Of a stretch of 64,000 bases of DNA, positions 57,058-64,000 are shown one piece after another. A model generated the notes under the pieces. The model did no database searches. It was not told the origin of the DNA and saw only the letters and a list, made by a program, of their open reading frames with translations. Position numbers and translations under genes: made by a program. Location: the NCBI RefSeq assembly GCF_032854445.1, contig NC_088302.1:2294001-2358000 (forward strand). The letters are read 5' to 3'. The DNA is from Liolophura sinensis. Taxonomy: Eukaryota > Mollusca > Polyplacophora > Chitonida > Chitonidae. The stretch's first letter is position 1. Every line of letters begins with the position of its first letter.

Positions 57058-60000
57058 AAATAGGAGTAGGAAGGTAGACCGGTACTGCGATGTCAAGGAG
57101 TTTGAGTGTGTGGTATGAAGTTATGGTGACAACACAGTGGTTAGACATGTTATCTGAAGGTAGACTGGTACTGCAATGTCAAGGAGTATGAGTGTGTGGT
57201 ATGAAGTTATGGTGACAACACAGTGGTTAGACATGTTATCTGAAGGTAGACTGGTACTGCAATGTCAAGGAGAATGAGTGTGTGGTATGAAGTTATGGTG
57301 ACAACACAGTGGTTAGACATGTTAGCTGAAGGTAGACCGGTACTGCAATGTCAAGGAGTGTTAGTGTGTGGTATGAAGTTATGGTGACAACACAGTGGTT
57401 AGACATGTTATCTGAAGGTAGACTGGTACTGCAATGTCAAGGAGTGTTAGTGTGTGGTATGAGGTTATGGTGACAACTCAGTGGTTAGACATGTTATCTG
57501 AAGGTAGACTGGTACTGCGATGTCAAGGAGAATGAGTGTGTGGTATGAAGTTATGGTGACAACACAGTGGTTAGACATGTTAGCTGAAGGTAGACTGGTA
57601 CTGCAATGTCAAGGAGAATGAGTGTGTGGTATGAAGTTATGGTGACAACACAGTGGTTAGACATGTTAGCTGAAGGTAGACTGGTACTCCGATGTCAAGG
57701 AGTTTGAGTGTGTGGTATGAAGTTATGGTGACAACACAGTGGTTAGACATGTTAGCTGAAGGTAGACCGGTACTGCAGTGTCAGGGAATTTGAGTGTGTG
57801 GTATGAGGTTATGGTGACAACACAGTGGTTAGACATGTTAGCTGAAGGTAGACCGGTACTGCGATGTCAAGGAGTATGAGTGTGTGGTATGAAGTTATGG
57901 TGACAACACAGTGGTTAGACATGTTAGCTGAAGGTAGACTGGTACTCCGATGTCAAGGAGTATGAGTGTGTGGTATGAAGTTATGGTGACAACACAGTGG
58001 TTAGACATGTTAGCTGAAGGTAGACCGGTACTGCGATGTCAAGGAGTATGAGTGTGTGGTATGAAGTTATGGTGACAACACAGTGGTTAGACATGTTAGC
58101 TGAAGGTAGACTGGTACTGCGATGTCAAGGAGTTTGAGTGTGTGGTATGAAGTTATGGTGACAACACAGTGGTTAGACATGTTAGCTGAAGGTAGACTGG
58201 TAGTGCAATGTCAAGGAGTATGAGTGTGTGGTATGAAGTTATGGTGACAACACAGTGGTTAGACATGTTAGCTGAAGGTAGACTGGTACTGCAATGTCAA
58301 GGAGTATGAGTGTGTGGTATGAAGTTATGGTGACAACACAGTGGTTAGACATGTTAGCTGAAGGTAGACCGGTACTGCGATGTCAAGGAGTTTGAGTGTG
58401 TGGTATGAGGTTATGGTGACAACTCAGTGGTTAGACATGTTATCTGAAGGTAGACTGGTACTGCGATGTCAAGGAGTATGAGTGTGTGGTATGAAGTTAA
58501 GGTGACAACACAGTGGTTAGACATGTTAGCTGAAGGTAGACCGGTACTGCGATGTCAAGGAGAATGAGTGTGTGGTATGAGGTTATGGTGACAACACAGT
58601 GGTTAGACATGTTAGCTGAAGGTAGACTGGTACTCCGATGTCAAGGAGTATGAGTGTGTGGTATGAAGTTATGGTGACAACACAGTGGTTAGACATGTTA
58701 TCTGAAGGTAGACTGGTACTGCGATGCCAAGGAGTTTGAGTGTGTGGTATGAAGTTATGGTGACAACACAGTGGTTAGACATGTTAGCTGAAGGTAGACT
58801 GGTACTGCAATGTCAAGGAGAATGAGTGTGTGGTATGAAGTTATGGTGACAACACAGTGGTTAGACATGTTAGCTGAAGGTAGACTGGTACTGCGATGTC
58901 AAGGAGTATGAGTGTGTGGTATGAAGTTATGGTGACAACACAGTGGTTAGACATGTTAGCTGAAGGTAGACTGGTACTCCGATGTCAAGGAGTATGAGTG
59001 TGTGGTATGAAGTTATGGTGACAACACAGTGGTTAGACATGTTATCTGAAGGTAGACTGGTACTCCGATGTCAAGGAGTATGAGTGTGTGGTATGAAGTT
59101 ATGGTGACAACACAGTGGTTAGACATGTTATCTGAAGGTAGACCGGTACTGCGATGTCAAGGAGTATGAGTGTGTGGTATGAGGTTATGGTGACAACTCA
59201 GTGGTTAGACATGTTAGCTGAAGGTAGACTGGTACTGCAATGTCAAGGAGTATGAGTGTGTGGTATGAAGTTATGGTGACAACACAGTGGTTAGACATGT
59301 TATCTGAAGGTAGACTGGTACTGCGATGTCAAGGAGTTTGAGTGTGTGGTATGAAGTTATGGTGACAACACAGTGGTTAGACATGTTAGCTGAAGGTAGA
59401 CCGGTACTGCGATGTCAAGGAGTTTGAGTGTGTGGTATGAAGTTATGGTGACAACACAGTGGTTAGACATGTTATCTGAAGGTAGACTGGTACTGCGATG
59501 TCAAGGAGTATGAGTGTGTGGTATGAAGTTATGGTGACAACACAGTGGTTAGACATGTTAGCTGAAGGTAGACCGGTACTGCGATGTCAAGGAGTTTGAG
59601 TGTGTGGTATGAAGTTATGGTGACAACACAGTGGTTAGACATGTTAGCTGAAGGTAGACCGGTACTGCGATGTCAAGGAGTTTGAGTGTGTGGTATGAGG
59701 TTATGGTGACAACTCAGTGGTTAGACATGTTATCTGAAGGTAGACTGGTACTGCGATGTCAAGGAGTATGAGTGTGTGGTATGAAGTTAAGGTGACAACA
59801 CAGTGGTTAGACATGTTATCTGAAGGTAGACCGGTACTGCAATGTCAAGGAGTGTTAGTGTGTGGTATGAAGTTATGGTGACAACACAGTGGTTAGACAT
59901 GTTATCTGAAGGTAGACCGGTACTGCAGTGTCAGGGAATTTGAGTGTGTGGTATGAAGTTAAGGTGACAACACAGTGGTTAGAGATGTTATCTGAAGGTA

Positions 60001-62585
60001 GACCGGTACTGCGATGTCAAGGAGTTTGAGTGTGTGGTATGAAGTTATGGTGACAACACAGTGGTTAGACATGTTATCTGAAGGTAGACTGGTACTGCGA
60101 TGTCAAGGAGTATGAGTGTGTGGTATGAAGTTATGGTGACAACACAGTGGTTAGACATGTTAGCTGAAGGTAGACCGGTACTGCGATGTCAAGGAGTTTG
60201 AGTGTGTGGTATGAAGTTATGGTGACAACACAGTGGTTAGACATGTTAGCTGAAGGTAGACCGGTACTGCGATGTCAAGGAGTTTGAGTGTGTGGTATGA
60301 GGTTATGGTGACAACTCAGTGGTTAGACATGTTATCTGAAGGTAGACTGGTACTGCGATGTCAAGGAGTATGAGTGTGTGGTATGAAGTTATGGTGACAA
60401 CACAGTGGTTAGACATGTTAGCTGAAGGTAGACCGGTACTGCGATGTCAAGGAGTTTGAGTGTGTGGTATGAAGTTATGGTGACAACACAGTGGTTAGAC
60501 ATGTTATCTGAAGTTAGACTGGTACTGCGATGTCAAGGAGTATGAGTGTGTGGTATGAAGTTATGGTGACAACACAGTGGTTAGACATGTTAGCTGAAGG
60601 TAGACCGGTACTGCGATGTCAAGGAGTTTGAGTGTGTGGTATGAAGTTATGGTGACAACACAGTGGTTAGACATGTTAGCTGAAGGTAGACCGGTACTGC
60701 GATGTCAAGGAGTTTGAGTGTGTGGTATGAGGTTATGGTGACAACTCAGTGGTTAGACATGTTATCTGAAGGTAGACTGGTACTGCGATGTCAAGGAGTA
60801 TGAGTGTGTGGTATGAAGTTAAGGTGACAACACAGTGGTTAGACATGTTATCTGAAGGTAGACCGGTACTGCAATGTCAAGGAGTGTTAGTGTGTGGTAT
60901 GAAGTTATGGTGACAACACAGTGGTTAGACATGTTAGCTGAAGGTAGACCGGTACTGCAATGTCAAGGAGAATGAGTGTGTGGTATGAAGTTATGGTGAC
61001 AACACAGTGGTTAGACATGTTATCTGAAGGTAGACCGGTACTGCAGTGTCAGGGAATTTGAGTGTGTGGTATGAAGTTAAGGTGACAACACAGTGGTTAG
61101 AGATGTTATCTGAAGGTAGACCGGTACTGCGATGTCAAGGAGTATGAGTGTGTGGTATGAGGTTATTGTGACAACACAGTGGTTAGACATGTTATCTGAA
61201 GGTAGACCGGTACTGCGATGTCAAGGAGTATGAGTGTGTGGTATGAGGTTATGGTGACAACACAGTGGTTAGACATGTTATCTGAAGGTAGACCGGTACT
61301 CTGCAGTGTCAGGGAATTTGAGTGTGTGGTATGAAGTTAAGGTGACAACACAGTGGTTAGAGATGTTATCTGAAGGTAGACCGGTACTGCGATGTCAAGG
61401 AGTATGAGTGTGTGGTATGAGGTTATTGTGACAACACAGTGGTTAGACATGTTATCTGAAGGTAGACCGGTACTGCGATGTCAAGGAGTATGAGTGTGTG
61501 GTATGAGGTTATTGTGACAACACAGTGGTTAGAGATGTTAGCTGAAGGTAGACCGGTACTGCAGTGTCAGGGAATTTTGAGTGTGTGGTATGAGGTTATG
61601 GTGACAACACAGTGGTTAGACATGTTAGCTGAAGGTAGACCGGTACTGCGATGTCAGGGAATTTGAGTGTGTGGTATGAGGTTATTGTGACAACACAGTG
61701 GTTAGAGATGCTAGCTGAAGGTAGACTGGTACTGCAATGTCAAGGAGTTTGAGTGTGTGGTATGAGGTTATTGTGACAACACAGTGGTTAGACATGTTAG
61801 CTGAAGGTAGACTGGTAGTGCAATGTCAAGGAGTATGAGTGTGTGGTATGAAGTTAAGGTGACAACACAGTGGTTAGACATGTTAGCTGAAGGTAGACTG
61901 GTACTGCAATGTCAAGGAGAAATGAGTGTGTGGTATGAAGTTATGGTGACAACACAGTGGTTAGACATGTTAGCTGAAGGTAGACTGGTAGTGCAATGTC
62001 AAGGAGTATGAGTGTGTGGTATGAGGTTATTGTGACAACACAGTGGTTAGACATGTTATCTGAAGGTAGACTGGTACTGCGATGTCAAGGAGAATGAGTG
62101 TGTGGTATGAAGTTATGGTGACAACACAGTGGTTAGACATGTTAGCTGAAGGTAGACTGGTAGTGCAATGTCAAGGAGTATGAGTGTGTGGTATGAGGTT
62201 ATTGTGACAACACAGTGGTTAGACATGTTATCTGAAGGTAGACTGGTACTGCGATGTCAAGGAGAATGAGTGTGTGGTATGAAGTTATGGTGACAACACA
62301 GTGGTTAGACATGTTAGCTGAAGGTAGACTGGTAGTGCAATGTCAAGGAGTATGAGTGTGTGGTATGAGGTTATTGTGACAACACAGTGGTTAGAGATGT
62401 TAGCTGAAGGTAGACTGGTAGTGCAATGTCAAGGAGTATGAGTGTGTGGTATGAGGTTATGGTGACAACACAGTGGTTAGAGATGCTAGGCTGAAGGTAG
62501 ACCGGTACTTGCGATGTCAAGGAGTATGAGTGTGTGGTATGAGGTTATGGTGACAACACAGTGGTTAGAGATGCTAGCTGTTCAT
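57058..62585. repeat. 86-bp satellite-like array, about 64 copies, intron 15
   Basis: The unit combines ggtagaccggtactgcgatg, tcaaggagtttgagtgtgtg, gtatgaagttatggtgacaa and cacagtggttagacatgtta then gctgaa. Variants such as acaactcagtgg recur at spacings near multiples of 86 bp, which shows block duplication. This is the largest array in the window. Short ORFs in it are artefacts. Confidence 0.97.
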
Positions 62586-63719
62586 GTCACTTGATCCATA
62601 TGTTACCATAGCTTGATAGGTCTCTCTCTCTGTCATTAAATAGGCAAATACTGTGTTATGCCTCACATCCTTATGCTATTTGTTTTCTTAGCCTGGTGGT
62701 AATCAGTGTAGGGTTAGTGGGTATATCAGTTACAATCTTCTCTCATTGGAGAAGGGATGGTGGTCCTGCCAGAGAAAACTGGCAGGTGGATTTTTTTTTA
62801 TACCCTTCCTTCTCTGGAGTCAATCATAAAATTGTCCATGTTACAAGATAATTAATAGATCTACACAGATTATTACTCCAAATAAAATGTTCACAGATTT
62901 AATAGATAGTGATAAATTTGCCAGCACCCTAAATAGTTGATGCCTTCACAGTGGCATTTATAATGGGTAGTACATGCATACTGTATATACACGTCTTGAG
63001 TTAACTCTGCTTCCTGGGGAAATTAATCCTTCTTCAAGTTGTGGCACTTGGTACATGTACATGTATATATATTTATATAACATGTAATAAATGTTGTAAT
63101 GCACTAAAATATTGGTGTAAAAGACTGCCTTTGTTATTACATGCAGTGAGTGCATGCCTAACGTAATTAATACATTTACATGAAGCCTGCTGTAATCAGA
63201 CTTAGTGTTGAAGATTTCTGTTTTCTCTGGGAATTGAGACCTGCCTGGCTGATGCACAGGTTCGGCCTGGGTTATAGTTGCAGGATAGGCCTGGCTCATA
63301 GTCACAGGATAGGCCTGACTGATGCAGAGGACCAATGCGTCCTGGCTGATACGAAGAATCCGTCTGGCAATGGCCCCCTCTCCCTGAGCCATTGAGATCG
63401 TAGGCTTGGATATATATCCTCCTTTAATAGTTGCATGTACATGGGAGTGCGCATTAATTCAGTTTAAGTTAGAACATTTGTCACATACAAGAATTACTCC
63501 AAACACTCTGGTTTAATGCCTTCATCCATCAACCTATGACATAAATACAAGTGAATAAATTGTTCTGTGATGTACAGTTTGTAGCATCAATAATCTGACA
63601 GTTATTCCCTGTGTACAGTGAAATGAGCATGAACTATCAGCTACTGGGAAGGTACATACATTCCCTAAATACATGTTATTACACCATGGAATGTGAAAGG
63701 TTGCTGTCAATTGCGCATT
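62586..63719 (+). other. Right part of anoctamin intron 15, unassigned
   Basis: No exon with the expected post-TM8 anoctamin sequence was found. A short ggataggcctggct repeat lies at 63260-63330. The rest is single-copy DNA. Confidence 0.45.
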
Positions 63720-64000
63720 TACACATGCAGTGATAACATGCAAATCTAGTTGATCAAGACAGTTGAATATTTGCACATGTAGTGATATCATGCACTTTTA
63801 GTTAATTAAGACAGTTGAATATTTGCACATGTAGTGACATCATGCACATCTAGTTGATCAAGACAGTTGAGTATTTGCACATGTAGTGATATCATGCACT
63901 TCTGGTTAATCAAGACAGTTGAGTATTTGCACATGTAGTGATATCATTCACATCTAGTTGATCAAGACAGTTGAGTATTGCATGTAGTGATATCATGCAC
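63720..64000. repeat. 52-bp minisatellite, at least 5 copies, cut by window edge
   Basis: The unit combines cacatgtagtgatatcatgc, acatctagttgatcaagaca and gttgaatatttg. It continues to the last base of the window. Confidence 0.95.

Overview
This is eukaryotic, animal nuclear DNA, most probably from a marine lophotrochozoan and best fitting a mollusc. The reasons are an intron-rich anoctamin gene with GT-AG introns, six copies of one tRNA-derived SINE of a type common in molluscan genomes, abundant acatgtacatgta-type sequence and very heavy minisatellite content. By my count tandem arrays cover about 26 kb, or 40 percent, of the window. The species cannot be named from the sequence alone.

Layout. 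1-2300: microsatellite, a 47-bp minisatellite, one SINE and a 69-bp minisatellite. 2298-3209 (minus): an intact, single-coding-exon, 303-residue aerolysin/ETX-MTX2-like beta-pore protein, with a likely 5' UTR intron acceptor just upstream. 3222-13514: mostly non-coding sequence with 44-bp and 48-bp minisatellites, a MITE with terminal inverted repeats and a 5-bp target-site duplication, a short hairpin and a lone TPR-like minus-strand fragment. 13515-24862: a tandem segmental duplication of about 5.6 kb, each copy being about 3.4 kb of unique sequence plus a 90-bp minisatellite array. 24863-27605: a GC-rich palindromic element, then a 30-bp minisatellite carrying two SINEs, then a related short array. 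28200-29433: probable promoter and 5' UTR region of the next gene, with a 187-bp tandem duplication.

29434 to beyond 64000 (plus): one anoctamin (TMEM16) gene. I could place 15 coding exons whose phases join without a break, giving 752 codons from the start methionine through transmembrane segment 7 into the 8th-helix region. The 3' exons lie outside the window. Nearly all of the intron length is tandem repeat: every intron longer than 1 kb (2, 4, 6, 8, 10, 13, 14, 15) holds its own array, and the seven introns below 800 bp have no minisatellite array.

The most unusual signal is that three of these intronic arrays (introns 2, 13 and 14) are made of units that begin inside the 3' end of the preceding exon and include its 5' splice site. 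Each array therefore multiplies the exon-donor junction: 14 donors in intron 2, about 34 in intron 14, and a dozen or more degenerate ones in intron 13. The two genes are not obviously functionally linked. They are divergently arranged and separated by about 26 kb of repeat-rich DNA.
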